A DNA stretch of 64,000 nucleotides from Acinetobacter cumulans (GTDB taxonomy: Bacteria > Pseudomonadota > Gammaproteobacteria > Pseudomonadales > Moraxellaceae), in assembly GCF_003024525.3 (NCBI RefSeq), contig NZ_CP035934.2, positions 558,001-622,000 on the forward strand, read 5' to 3'. The notes beneath the pieces were generated by a model. That model was not told where the DNA came from. It saw only the letters and a program-made list of their open reading frames with translations, and made no database searches. Within the stretch, counting starts at the first letter, position 1. Every line of letters starts with the position of its first letter. Positions 51,770 to 60,741 of this stretch are shown here, piece by piece. Position numbers and translations under genes: made by a program.

Positions 51770-52270
51770 ATGCAAGAATCTAAACAGCAATGGCTGAGTA
51801 TTGGTCAGCTTGCTGAGCGTAGTGGTGTCAGCGTACCTACTGTTCGCTTTTATGAAGAAAAACAACTTATTTGGAGTACAAGAACCACAGGAAATCAACG
51901 TCGTTATCAACGTGCAATGTTACGCCGTATTGCAATTATTAAAATTGCTCAGCAAGTTGGAATTAGCCTACAACAGGTTTATGAAGCTTTTGAGGTTTTG
52001 CCAAAGCATCAAGTGGCATCTAAGGCAGATTGGCAACAGATGTCACAGCGTTGGCAACAGCAATTAGATGCGCAAATTATGTATTTATTACAGTTACGCC
52101 AGCAGTTGGATTCTTGCATCGGTTGTGGTTGCCTATCTTTACAACAATGTCCATTGCGTAACCCTGATGACCAACTATCCCAGCAATCGGCTGGCGCACA
52201 TTTTCAGCACATCTTGATGCATTTAGAACGCTTTACTGAATCTGGGATTGATCATGATTCAACATCCTAA
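51770..52270 (+). CDS. soxR: Redox-sensitive transcriptional activator SoxR
   Basis: 166 aa. N-terminal MerR helix-turn-helix WLSIGQLAERSGVSVPTVRF, dimer helix, and the SoxR [2Fe-2S] cluster motif CIGCGCLSLQQC (C-x2-C-x-C-x5-C). Oxidation of the cluster turns it into an activator. The ATG at 51770 is preferred over a TTG at 51752 that lies in the operator. Divergent from the ridA-like/MFS operon with its box between them. Confidence 0.95.
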   Translation: MQESKQQWLSIGQLAERSGVSVPTVRFYEEKQLIWSTRTTGNQRRYQRAMLRRIAIIKIAQQVGISLQQVYEAFEVLPKHQVASKADWQQMSQRWQQQLDAQIMYLLQLRQQLDSCIGCGCLSLQQCPLRNPDDQLSQQSAGAHFQHILMHLERFTESGIDHDSTS

Positions 52271-52313
52271 TATGCATGGTGTTCGAGCACCGTCATGAGG
52301 CGAATGATTAATG

Positions 52314-53231
52314 TTATTTTTTGGATAGACTAATCATCAACACACCCACGATATTGAGCAAACAGCCCAGCCACTGTATAGAATTTAGGTGTTCATCTAA
52401 AAAGGCTACTGCCAATAAAATCGTTAAGATTGGACCTATGGATGCAATCATGGCGGAGTGGCCAGGACCTAATCGAACAATGCTTTGCATCATCAGTACC
52501 GTTGGGAGTACAGTCACAAATAGCCCAATGGCAATCCCATAGCCCCAGACTGCGGGTGGCAGATTTTGAATGAGTTGTATTGGTGCTGGTACCAATAAAA
52601 CATAATGAATGAGCGTGCCTAAGCAGGTAATGCTTAACGCTAAGGCATTAAAATGCCATGAGCCAAATTTGGTTATCATTTTAGGGGTAAGCAGTAAATA
52701 AGAGGCAAAGGCCACGGCACTGGCAAAAACAAAGCTCGCGCCAATCCAAAAATTACCATCCTGCGGCGTATTACTTTGTTCTTGTAGCATGACGAGTACG
52801 GTACCACCGTAACTTAATAGGATCGCAAGGTAAGTTTTGGTGCTGAGTTTTTGCTTATAAATAACACTAGATGCTAGAACTGTCAGGGTAGGATATAAAA
52901 ACAAAATAATTCGTTCCAGCGAAGCACTAATGTACATCAGACCCATGAAGTCTAACCAACTCGCAAGATAGTAGCCAAGTAAACCTGCAAGGATAAGCAT
53001 GCCCCAATCACGAGCTGTTAGATCTTGGTAAGAGCGACGGCTAAACCAACACATGATCAAGAAAAAGGGCAAAGCACTGCCCATGCGGAGTGCCATTAAT
53101 ACGGTGGCATCCACCAGAGGGGATAATGCATAAGCTTGCTTAATAAATATAGCTTTAGTGCTAAATAAAAAAGCGGCACAAATAGCACAAAGTGCGCCCA
53201 TTTGACGTGGGGATAGACTGAGCGTAGGCAT
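52314..53231 (-). CDS. EamA/DMT family transporter
   Basis: 305 aa with ten hydrophobic helices in two EamA repeats: first from ALCAICAAFLFSTKAIFIKQ, second from ~150 with GASFVFASAVAFASYLLLTP. The C-terminal segment ILLAVAFLDEHLNSIQWLG is the conserved DMT end. It likely exports a metabolite. Monocistronic, convergent with soxR. Confidence 0.88.
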   Translation of the reverse strand: MPTLSLSPRQMGALCAICAAFLFSTKAIFIKQAYALSPLVDATVLMALRMGSALPFFLIMCWFSRRSYQDLTARDWGMLILAGLLGYYLASWLDFMGLMYISASLERIILFLYPTLTVLASSVIYKQKLSTKTYLAILLSYGGTVLVMLQEQSNTPQDGNFWIGASFVFASAVAFASYLLLTPKMITKFGSWHFNALALSITCLGTLIHYVLLVPAPIQLIQNLPPAVWGYGIAIGLFVTVLPTVLMMQSIVRLGPGHSAMIASIGPILTILLAVAFLDEHLNSIQWLGCLLNIVGVLMISLSKK

Positions 53232-54120
53232 GGCGATGCAATGGCTGGGAGAGAAAAGAATATAAGATGATTATAAGAAAATTACAGACAAAGATTAAAT
53301 GCAAAAAAATGAATGGGCACGATACCCAAATGGAATGCTTCATTTGGAATGGGCATAGCTCAGCACAGGAATTCTGAGTTGACGAATTGTGTGAAATATC
53401 AAATTTAATACGATGGCGGTAAAAAATGATTGTTTGGCCTTGAAATACATCAATTTTTTCATAACGCACCAATATTGTGCATAAAAGAGCCAAATTCGCC
53501 AAATTGTGAGGTGTTCATCATGGTGCAAAATGTCGCAGAAATTATTTTTTTAGCAAAAAATGCGATCTATAGACTTAAGGCGAATGCCATAAATGGCATA
53601 ATTTAAGGGGAAATGCTGTCGATCACGCCAATTTAATCAAAGAATTTATGTGGGGTGATAATTGTACAAGTCTTTCAAAAACAGCTTAATTTATTTGAGT
53701 TTAAAAATCCTAAAATTTGTCAGCAAGGTCAACTGTTGTTTTTGGGATATTTAAAATAGGTTGCTATGTATGGCATTTAAAGGCTTTCACAACTAAAAAT
53801 ATAAATATCAAACGAATGTTTTTTTGTCATTTAGATCAATAAGCAATAAGTTGAGATTTAAATTAGCTTAATAAAACTTAAAAACAGCATTATTTTGTAT
53901 AAAAAAGATTCATACCATTAAAAATAAAAATGAATAACTGCTTTATCGCATCATATTTTTTATGAATCACCAGTTCAAAATATGGGTATTTATTAACTAA
54001 ATATTGGGTGGTAATTTAAAAAAGTTCCATTAGAATCCAAAAATTCAACAAAAGAACATCCTGAGGGGAAGCATCGTTTTTACGATGTTTACTTAAGAAA
54101 AATTAGCTTGAGGAACGCTC
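53232..54120. other. 889-bp intergenic region upstream of pntAA
   Basis: I see no supportable gene. It is AT-rich and includes a perfect palindrome ATGCCA-TAAA-TGGCAT (53587-53602) and, just before pntAA, a short CATCG/CGATG hairpin (54072-54088) followed by GAGGAACGCTC as ribosome binding site. Long regulatory leaders before pnt are plausible, but no known riboswitch is recognised. Confidence 0.4.
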
Positions 54121-55248
54121 ATGCAGATCGGAATTCCAGCCGAAACTGTTGTCGGTGAACATCGCGTCGCTGCGACGCCAGAGACAGTAAAGAAGTTGAT
54201 CAGCGCTGGTCATAATGTCGTTATTGAACGTGGAGCAGGTGTAAACGCTGCTTATATCGATAGTGCTTATGAACAGGTTGGTGCCAAAATTACAGATGAT
54301 GCCTATACCGGCAGTCAAATTATTTTGAAAGTACGTGCGCCGAAGGGTGACGAAATTCAAAAGCTTGCGCCAAATACCGCAGTCATTGCAATGTTTGACC
54401 CATACCGTAATCCGGAGTTGGACCAATTTGCTGCACAGCAAGTGTCTGCATTTGCGTTGGAGCTATTGCCACGTACTTTATCTCGTGCGCAAAACATGGA
54501 CGTACTTTCATCTCAAGCCAACTTGTCAGGTTATAAATCTGTATTGTTAGCTGCTGCTGAATATCAACGTATGTTCCCTATGCTCATGACTGCAGCGGGT
54601 ACAGTAAAACCAGCACGTGTAGTGATTATGGGTGTGGGTGTTGCCGGCTTGCAAGCGATTGCAACAGCAAAACGTTTAGGTGCAGTTGTAGAAGCAACAG
54701 ATTTACGTCCAACGGCACGTGATCAAGTTGAATCACTTGGCGGTAAATGGTTAGACGTACCAATGTCACCAGAAGAACAGCAAAAAGCGGCAGATGCTGC
54801 GAAGAATGGTTATGGTTGGATGCCGGGTGAAGAATACATCCGTGATCAAGCGATTATTGTTGATAAAGCTGTATCAAATGCGGACATCGTGATTACGACT
54901 GCCTTATTACCAGGCCGTGATGCACCACGTTTAATCAAAGCAGAAACAGTTGCCAAAATGAAACCAGGCTCAATCATTTTAGATATGGCGGTTGAAACTG
55001 GCGGTAACGTTGAAGGTTCTGTGTGTGGTGAAAATGTGATGACTGCTAACGGTGTAAAAATCTTAGGCATTCCAAATATTCCTTCTACAGTTTCGACTGA
55101 AGCTTCGGCACTGTATGCACGCAACGTTTTGAATTTCTTAGACACATTATTTGATGCTGAGAAAAACTTCGCGATTAATCCAGAAGAAGAAATTCAAAAA
55201 GCCCTATTGGTCACTCACAGCGGTCAAGTGCTGTTGAAGCGCGGCTAA
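54121..55248 (+). CDS. pntAA: NAD(P) transhydrogenase alpha subunit, part 1 (PntAA)
   Basis: 375 aa soluble NAD(H)-binding domain I (dI): N-terminal [39 protein letters not shown] (Rossmann GxGxxG near 175), [17 protein letters not shown]. The alpha subunit is split in two genes, as in Rhodospirillum and Acinetobacter. It feeds hydride from NADH to NADP+ in the proton-translocating complex. pntAB begins 11 nt later. Confidence 0.96.
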   Translation: MQIGIPAETVVGEHRVAATPETVKKLISAGHNVVIERGAGVNAAYIDSAYEQVGAKITDDAYTGSQIILKVRAPKGDEIQKLAPNTAVIAMFDPYRNPELDQFAAQQVSAFALELLPRTLSRAQNMDVLSSQANLSGYKSVLLAAAEYQRMFPMLMTAAGTVKPARVVIMGVGVAGLQAIATAKRLGAVVEATDLRPTARDQVESLGGKWLDVPMSPEEQQKAADAAKNGYGWMPGEEYIRDQAIIVDKAVSNADIVITTALLPGRDAPRLIKAETVAKMKPGSIILDMAVETGGNVEGSVCGENVMTANGVKILGIPNIPSTVSTEASALYARNVLNFLDTLFDAEKNFAINPEEEIQKALLVTHSGQVLLKRG

Positions 55249-55259
55249 GGAGACTTGTC

Positions 55260-55580
55260 ATGGTTGAAACGATTACGATTTTTGTCCTCGCTATCTTCGT
55301 AGGTTACTACGTTGTTTGGGGTGTAACGCCGGCTTTACATACGCCTTTAATGGCAGTAACCAATGCGTTGTCTTCAATTATTATTGTAGGTGCAATGCTA
55401 CAAACCGTAGGTATTCCTGGGGTATTAGAAGCAAGCGTACAATTCCAAAGCGTGAACGTAGTGAGCGTATTGGGTGCAGTAGCAGTATTTTTGGCAAGTA
55501 TTAACATTTTTGGTGGCTTCGCAGTAACTGCACGTATGCTCGAAATGTTTAAGCCAAAACAAAAGAAAAAAGAGGGCTAA
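55260..55580 (+). CDS. pntAB: NAD(P) transhydrogenase alpha subunit, part 2 (PntAB)
   Basis: 106 aa membrane part of the alpha subunit: about three to four helices ([51 protein letters not shown]) and a basic tail KPKQKKKEG. Ribosome binding site AAGGAG upstream; pntB follows after 3 nt. Confidence 0.94.
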   Translation: MVETITIFVLAIFVGYYVVWGVTPALHTPLMAVTNALSSIIIVGAMLQTVGIPGVLEASVQFQSVNVVSVLGAVAVFLASINIFGGFAVTARMLEMFKPKQKKKEG

Positions 55581-55583
55581 TCC

Positions 55584-57038
55584 ATGGAATTCATTAAAGA
55601 ATATGCGGATTGGTTCTACCTTGTTGGTGCGGTCCTTTTCATTCTCACTTTACGCGGTCTATCTGGCCCGAAAACTGCAATCGCAGGTAACCGCTACGGT
55701 ATGATCGCTATGGCGATTGCCGTGATTACCACATTCTTTGTAGCAGATCATCCTGTAGTTTGGATGATTGGTGGCGCGATGGTTTTGGGTGCAGTCGTGG
55801 GTATTGCACGTGCACGTACAGTTCCAATGACGCAAATGCCTGAAACTGTTGCATTGATGCACTCATTGGTGGGTTTAGCTGCGGTATTGATTGCGATAGC
55901 AGCCATTTTGCATAACAACCAGTTAACTGCTTTATTTGCAGAAAACGAAGCGGCGTTAACAGCTGCTGGCGTACAGCATGCGCACATGAGTAGTGTTCAT
56001 TTATTTGAATTGTTTGTGGGCTGTTTTGTAGGCGCGATTACCTTTACTGCATCTGTATTTGCTTATGGTAAATTGGCTGCCAAAAAATGGGCAAAAACCA
56101 TTTCAGGCGGTTGGGTAAAACCAGTACAAGCATTGTTGTTTATTGCAATGTTGGCATGTGGTGTTTACTTCTTTACGACGGGTAACATGAATGCATTCTG
56201 GGCAATGACTGCACTTGCACTTGCGTTTGGTTGGGTATGGATTGCGCCAGTGGGTGGCGGTGACATGCCAGTGGTCGTTTCACTACTGAACTCTTTCTCA
56301 GGTTGGGCTGCAGCAGGTATTGGTTTCACACTTGAAAACAACATGCTGATTGTTGCGGGTTCACTTGTAGGTTCATCTGGTGCGATTCTGTCTTACATTA
56401 TGTGTAAAGCTATGAACCGTTCAATCATCAACGTTTTGTTTGGTGGTGCAATGGGTGGTGCAGCAGTTGCATCTGCAGACAAAGGTGAGCAAGTTCAACG
56501 TAATTACCGTTCAGGTTCGGCAGACGATGCTGGTTTCTTAATGTCAAATGCGGACAGCGTTGTGATCGTACCAGGTTATGGTATGGCGCAAGGTCGTGCT
56601 CAAAACGCAGTGAAAGAATTGTGTGAAATCTTAAAAGAACAAGGTGTAACGGTTCGTTTTGCGATTCACCCAGTTGCGGGTCGTATGCCAGGTCACATGA
56701 ACGTACTTTTAGCTGAAGCGGACGTTGCGTATGAAGACATCTTAGAGATGGACGAAATCAACTCAGACTTCCCAGCAACAGACGTTGTACTTGTGATTGG
56801 TGCGAATGACGTTGTAAACCCTGCAGCCAAAGATGATCCAACATCGCCAATTTACGGTATGCCAATTCTTGAAGCACATAAAGCACGTACGATCATGGTG
56901 ATCAAACGTTCTATGGCAACAGGTTATGCAGGCCTAGATAATGACTTGTTCTATAACGACAAGACTATGATGATCTTTGGTGATGCGAAGAAAGTTGTAG
57001 AAGATATGACAAAAGCAATCAATGGTGGCGGTCATTAA
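55584..57038 (+). CDS. pntB: NAD(P) transhydrogenase beta subunit (PntB)
   Basis: 484 aa. Membrane domain II part (residues ~1-290, eight to nine helices), then the NADP(H)-binding domain III: VVIVPGYGMAQGRAQNAVKE (~325), IHPVAGRMPGHMNVLLAEA, DVVLVIGANDVVNPAA, MVIKRSMATGYAGLDN. It completes the proton pump that makes NADPH. Last gene of the operon with terminator at 57057. Confidence 0.97.
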   Translation: MEFIKEYADWFYLVGAVLFILTLRGLSGPKTAIAGNRYGMIAMAIAVITTFFVADHPVVWMIGGAMVLGAVVGIARARTVPMTQMPETVALMHSLVGLAAVLIAIAAILHNNQLTALFAENEAALTAAGVQHAHMSSVHLFELFVGCFVGAITFTASVFAYGKLAAKKWAKTISGGWVKPVQALLFIAMLACGVYFFTTGNMNAFWAMTALALAFGWVWIAPVGGGDMPVVVSLLNSFSGWAAAGIGFTLENNMLIVAGSLVGSSGAILSYIMCKAMNRSIINVLFGGAMGGAAVASADKGEQVQRNYRSGSADDAGFLMSNADSVVIVPGYGMAQGRAQNAVKELCEILKEQGVTVRFAIHPVAGRMPGHMNVLLAEADVAYEDILEMDEINSDFPATDVVLVIGANDVVNPAAKDDPTSPIYGMPILEAHKARTIMVIKRSMATGYAGLDNDLFYNDKTMMIFGDAKKVVEDMTKAINGGGH

Positions 57039-57056
57039 GACTCAAACTTTTGATGA

Positions 57057-57081
57057 GAAACCGCCTTCGGGCGGTTTTTTA
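57057..57081 (+). terminator. Rho-independent terminator after pntB
   Basis: AAACCGCC-TTCG-GGCGGTTT hairpin followed by T-run. The remaining ~240 bp to the next gene are AT-rich without visible features. Confidence 0.9.
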
Positions 57082-57321
57082 TGGAAAATGAAAAAAGATA
57101 GCTATGCTGTAATGCGCAAAAATTGCTACATATTGAGAGATTATTCTCTAAAACTGGTCGCAAGCTGACAATTTTTTGTAGGCAAATGGGGGAGTGTTAT
57201 AAGCAAAGCCTGATGATTGCTATGTTTTATATTGTTGGCATTTTTCTTGCAAAACTATAAGTAATAAGCAGTTTATAACCGTAGTGAAAGGCATGTTTAT
57301 TGATTTGAGCAGGGGGACGCT

Positions 57322-57573
57322 ATGAGTACAGAACGATTAAATATTGAGAACCGCAGATCTGCAATTGCCAGCAGCTTAGAGCCTTATATCAGTAGTGTAG
57401 CTTTAGAAGAAGCATTAAGTCTTTGGGAGCAACGTTATAGCAATCAGCCGGTATATGCATTGAATCATTTTTTAAATGATGTTTGTGAAACAGATGATTT
57501 GAAGCACTGCCGTCGCCATATTATGCGTCAAATGTTGCGGGCTTTGACCAGTTTAGAACAGCGTGAGTGGTAA
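57322..57573 (+). CDS. Conserved small protein of unknown function (83 aa)
   Basis: GCAGGGGGAC precedes the ATG. It is soluble and helical with several Arg/Leu-rich stretches (ENRRSAIASSLEPYISSVAL, HCRRHIMRQMLRALTSLEQR). No domain recognised. It has its own terminator and lies between pntB and rsfS. Confidence 0.65.
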   Translation: MSTERLNIENRRSAIASSLEPYISSVALEEALSLWEQRYSNQPVYALNHFLNDVCETDDLKHCRRHIMRQMLRALTSLEQREW

Positions 57574-57587
57574 ATATTATAGGCAAT

Positions 57588-57616
57588 AAAAAAGCGGTCT
57601 ATTGACCGCTTTTTTA
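57588..57616. terminator. Bidirectional Rho-independent terminator
   Basis: AAAAAGCGGTC-TATT-GACCGCTTTTT between the small plus-strand gene and convergent rsfS. Confidence 0.88.
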
Positions 57617-57628
57617 TTGATAAAGATG

Positions 57629-58060
57629 TTATGCCACAGACTCAGGTGCTGTGCGCCATAAGCTTTCTAAATCATAGAATTTGCGTGCTGTAGGAAGCAT
57701 AACATGAACAACGACAAAGCCGAGGTCAATCAAGATCCACTCTGCATCACGCTCGCCTTCAACACCAATCGGGCGGAAGCCAGCTTTACGTGCTTCTTCA
57801 GCAACGTTGTTTGCAAGGGATTTGAGATGACGTGTTGATGTACCGCATGCAATCACGATTGCATCTGCAACGTTGCTGATCGCGCTAACATCAATTTCGA
57901 CGATTTCTTTCGCTTTTACATCTTCGAGAGCTTCACGTACCACTTCTAAGCAAGCTTGTACGTCTTTTTTTGAACTTAATGCAGGTTCTTGAAAGTTTGA
58001 AGCGCCGGGCGATGGTTCTAAATTCATGGAGGGTATGGTTTCCAGACAATTATTCATCAT
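57629..58060 (-). CDS. rsfS: Ribosomal silencing factor RsfS
   Basis: 143 aa as read from 58060; an ATG at 58027 (MNLEPSPGASN) would shorten it by 11 residues and neither has a clear ribosome binding site. Family motifs: EIVEIDVSAISNVADAIVIA, GTSTRHLKSLANNV, GERDAEWILIDLGFVVVHVM. It binds L14 and blocks subunit joining in starvation. Here it is not next to nadD, its usual partner. Confidence 0.93.
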   Translation of the reverse strand: MMNNCLETIPSMNLEPSPGASNFQEPALSSKKDVQACLEVVREALEDVKAKEIVEIDVSAISNVADAIVIACGTSTRHLKSLANNVAEEARKAGFRPIGVEGERDAEWILIDLGFVVVHVMLPTARKFYDLESLWRTAPESVA

Positions 58061-58109
58061 CTAATATAGCGGTTTTGGTGCTGAATTTCAAATCAGCACC
58101 TTGATCTCT

Positions 58110-58907
58110 TCAGTTTATTGATGAGAAGTATTTGTCTTTCCACGCAAAAGAATTTTGTGACAAATTTTGTGGGCGATATTCGGCAGCACTGAAACCTGTA
58201 TATTGGCTGTGTTTGAGCCAATCAAAAATGACTGCATAATCAATGTTTCCTGTGTCAGGTTCATGTCGACCTGGATTGTCTGCAAATTGAATATGACCAA
58301 TCGCATCGATATTTTCTTGTAGGCTTTCCAATAAATTTTCGCCCATCATGGCCATGTGGTAGCAGTCAAATTGCATTTTTAAGGCAGGGTGACGTACAGC
58401 CTCAAGCATTTCCTGTGCTTGAGCAATGTTTTGCACCAAAAAGCGGGGCATATCGGTGCCGTTGATCATTTCAAATACTGGTTGAATATCGTGATCACTG
58501 CACATGTGGCATGCCAGTTTTAAATTGGTCGCCAAGGTTTTTAAGCAGGGTAGTAAATCTGCATCTAGGGGTTGTTTACCCGCAAGGATATTAATGCTAG
58601 GTACTTGTAATGCTTTGGCATAGCGAATGGCTTTTTCTAAACCATGATGAAATTCAATTTCTTGACCTGGAATACCAGCAAGGCCATTGCCACCAGTCAT
58701 CAAGTCACCTGCAGGCGCATTAATCAAACATAGGCTTAAGTCATGTATGGTGAGTTGGGTTTGAATTTGCTCAATACTTAGCTCATATGGAAATTGGATT
58801 TCAATATGATCGAAACCATGAGCACGTGCCAGCGCAAAGCGCTCAAGCAAGGGCACTTCGGTAAAAATCATGGACAGATTAACGGCCAATTTAATCATGG
58901 TTGGCAC
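58110..58907 (-). CDS. hyi: Hydroxypyruvate isomerase-like TIM-barrel protein
   Basis: 265 aa. AP-endonuclease-2/xylose-isomerase-like TIM barrel: KLAVNLSMIFTEVPLLERF, HGFDHIEIQFPYELS, metal-binding residues in PVFEMINGTDMP, MQFDCYHMAMMGEN and HIQFADNPGRHEPDTGNIDY, matching Hyi/OtnI. It would interconvert hydroxypyruvate and tartronate semialdehyde; the reductase gene just upstream supports this. Confidence 0.87.
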   Translation of the reverse strand: MPTMIKLAVNLSMIFTEVPLLERFALARAHGFDHIEIQFPYELSIEQIQTQLTIHDLSLCLINAPAGDLMTGGNGLAGIPGQEIEFHHGLEKAIRYAKALQVPSINILAGKQPLDADLLPCLKTLATNLKLACHMCSDHDIQPVFEMINGTDMPRFLVQNIAQAQEMLEAVRHPALKMQFDCYHMAMMGENLLESLQENIDAIGHIQFADNPGRHEPDTGNIDYAVIFDWLKHSQYTGFSAAEYRPQNLSQNSFAWKDKYFSSIN

Positions 58908-58944
58908 CCTCTGAAATTAAGCGAAAAATGATGACAGCACACAG

Positions 58945-59814
58945 TTAGTTAGATTTGACCTGTAAACGTATGGTAGATAAGTCTGCCTCGGCATAACCAT
59001 TGGCTTGATGTTGTTGTAATTGATCAAGGGCTTGTATGGCAACAGGAATATGCAATTGATATGAAGCTGCCAGCTTTAAGGCATTGTTTAGGTCTTTAGA
59101 TAAAGTTTGTACTTTCCATTGCACGGGTTCAAAGCTTTGGCTCGCCATACGAGGTGTGAGGATCTGGAAAGGTTTTGAGTCAGCAAACCCACCTGCCAAA
59201 GCAGGTGCGAGAAGTGTTGTGTCGACACCCGCGTGTTCGGCCAGTGCAACAGCTTCTGCAATGAGGGTGCTGTTGGCTGCGACGATGAGCTGATTACAAA
59301 TTTTTGTGGCTTGGCCTGCGCCTGTTTCTCCCATGCGGGTAACACGCTGTGATAACACATTATAAATCAGTTCTAGGCGTTGAATGCTTGGTGCATCACC
59401 ACCTGCAAAAATAACCAGAGTGCCAAGTTCGGCACCAGCTGTTCCACCAGAGACAGGGCAGTCAATCCAATTGACGCCTTGTTGCTGTGCTGCTTGAGCA
59501 AGTTGCTTTGTACATTCTACGGATAGACTTGAAAAATCTGCAATAATTTGCCCTTTGCTTAAGTGTGGTTGAATTAAGCTAAAGACATTTTGCACAGCAT
59601 GATCATCGGCCAAACAGGTTAAAATGGCAGGATATTGGCCAAGTTGGCTCAAATCGAGTGCAGTTGCACCTTGTTCAATCAGGGCATCACAAGCACTCGG
59701 ACTACGATTCCAAACTGCGACTGCAAAGCCAGCTTGCAAGAGACGAGTTGCCATACGGCTTCCCATGAGTCCCATGCCCAAAAATGCAATTTTAGTTTGA
59801 AGGTCGAAGTTCAT
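58945..59814 (-). CDS. NAD(P)-dependent 2-hydroxy-3-oxopropionate reductase-like (beta-HAD family)
   Basis: 289 aa. N-terminal Rossmann motif FLGMGLMGSRMATRLLQAGF, DCPVSGGTAGAELGTL substrate loop and catalytic Lys in GAGQATKICNQLI define beta-hydroxyacid dehydrogenases of the GlxR/GarR type. With the downstream isomerase it would channel hydroxypyruvate to glycerate; this pairing is standard for glyoxylate/allantoin pathways. Substrate not proven. Confidence 0.87.
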   Translation of the reverse strand: MNFDLQTKIAFLGMGLMGSRMATRLLQAGFAVAVWNRSPSACDALIEQGATALDLSQLGQYPAILTCLADDHAVQNVFSLIQPHLSKGQIIADFSSLSVECTKQLAQAAQQQGVNWIDCPVSGGTAGAELGTLVIFAGGDAPSIQRLELIYNVLSQRVTRMGETGAGQATKICNQLIVAANSTLIAEAVALAEHAGVDTTLLAPALAGGFADSKPFQILTPRMASQSFEPVQWKVQTLSKDLNNALKLAASYQLHIPVAIQALDQLQQHQANGYAEADLSTIRLQVKSN

Positions 59815-59848
59815 GCGTGTTCCATTAGATGATCATACTGTTTTAAGC

Positions 59849-60637
59849 TTAGCGGAATTGGCGCGGTAAAAATTGAACTTCAGGGTTCTTGTCTTTTTTA
59901 CGTGCCAGTTTGCTGTTTTTGCCGAGCAATAATTTAAGTTGCCAAATTTTTTCTAAACGTAAAGATTTACTTGGTTGATGTTCCATAGCATCTAGTACAC
60001 GTTTGGCTGCGGTTAAGGCATCAGGTGAGCGGCCAAGCATCTCTTCAGCGAGTGTTTGAGCTTGTTGAAGCGGTGTTGCATTGAGATGCGTGACCAAACC
60101 AATATCTTTGGCATAGTTGGCGTCAAAAATACGGGCAGTAAGTGTCAATTCTTTCGCCAAATCTAAGCCAATAATGCCTTTAAGCGAACGGCTGAGCCCC
60201 ATATCTGGAACCAAACCCCAGCGACTTTCCATAATCGACATTTGTGTTTCTGGATGTGCAATACGAATATCGGCAGCCAGAGCAAGTTGCATACCTGCAC
60301 CAAAGCAATAGCCTTCAATCGCGGCAATCACTGGAACAGGCAGTTCTTGCCAAATCAAAAATGCTTTTTGAAAAAGACTTTGACCAGGGCGGATCAGTTC
60401 CCATGCAGCATAAGCGGTGTTTTTCGGGTTGTTTAAATCACTTAAATCAATGCCTGCACTAAATACTTGTGCTTCGCCAGTTAAAATCACACAGCGAATC
60501 GTACGGTCTTTTTTAATACGATTGGCAATGTTTACCAGCTCTTTGAGCAGGGCAAAACTCATGGCATTGCGTTTATCTGGGCGATTTAGGCTAACGGTTG
60601 CAATGCCGTTGTTATTTTCAAATTTGACCAAAGCCAT
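59849..60637 (-). CDS. Enoyl-CoA hydratase/isomerase (crotonase) family protein
   Basis: 262 aa from the ATG at 60637 (AAGAG upstream). Crotonase signatures: VSLNRPDKRNAMSF, oxyanion hole loops SAGIDLSDL and EGYCFGAGMQLALAADIRIA, and SIMESRWGLVPDMGLS, where Glu is at the active-site position. It may hydrate or isomerise an acyl-CoA. It is upstream of the reductase-isomerase pair in the same direction. Confidence 0.88.
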   Translation of the reverse strand: MALVKFENNNGIATVSLNRPDKRNAMSFALLKELVNIANRIKKDRTIRCVILTGEAQVFSAGIDLSDLNNPKNTAYAAWELIRPGQSLFQKAFLIWQELPVPVIAAIEGYCFGAGMQLALAADIRIAHPETQMSIMESRWGLVPDMGLSRSLKGIIGLDLAKELTLTARIFDANYAKDIGLVTHLNATPLQQAQTLAEEMLGRSPDALTAAKRVLDAMEHQPSKSLRLEKIWQLKLLLGKNSKLARKKDKNPEVQFLPRQFR

Positions 60638-60741
60638 GTTGTACACTCTTTTTGTTTCTTTGCGACGAGCATAGCATGAGCTTATCTTGCATGCATGACA
60701 GCTCAGTCATCCTTCTATTTAAATCGGGCATGACGACCTGT

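Noticed and set aside
53161..53502. Leftward 113-codon frame overlapping the start of the EamA gene
   Set aside because: Overlaps a clear gene, has atypical composition and no ribosome binding site.
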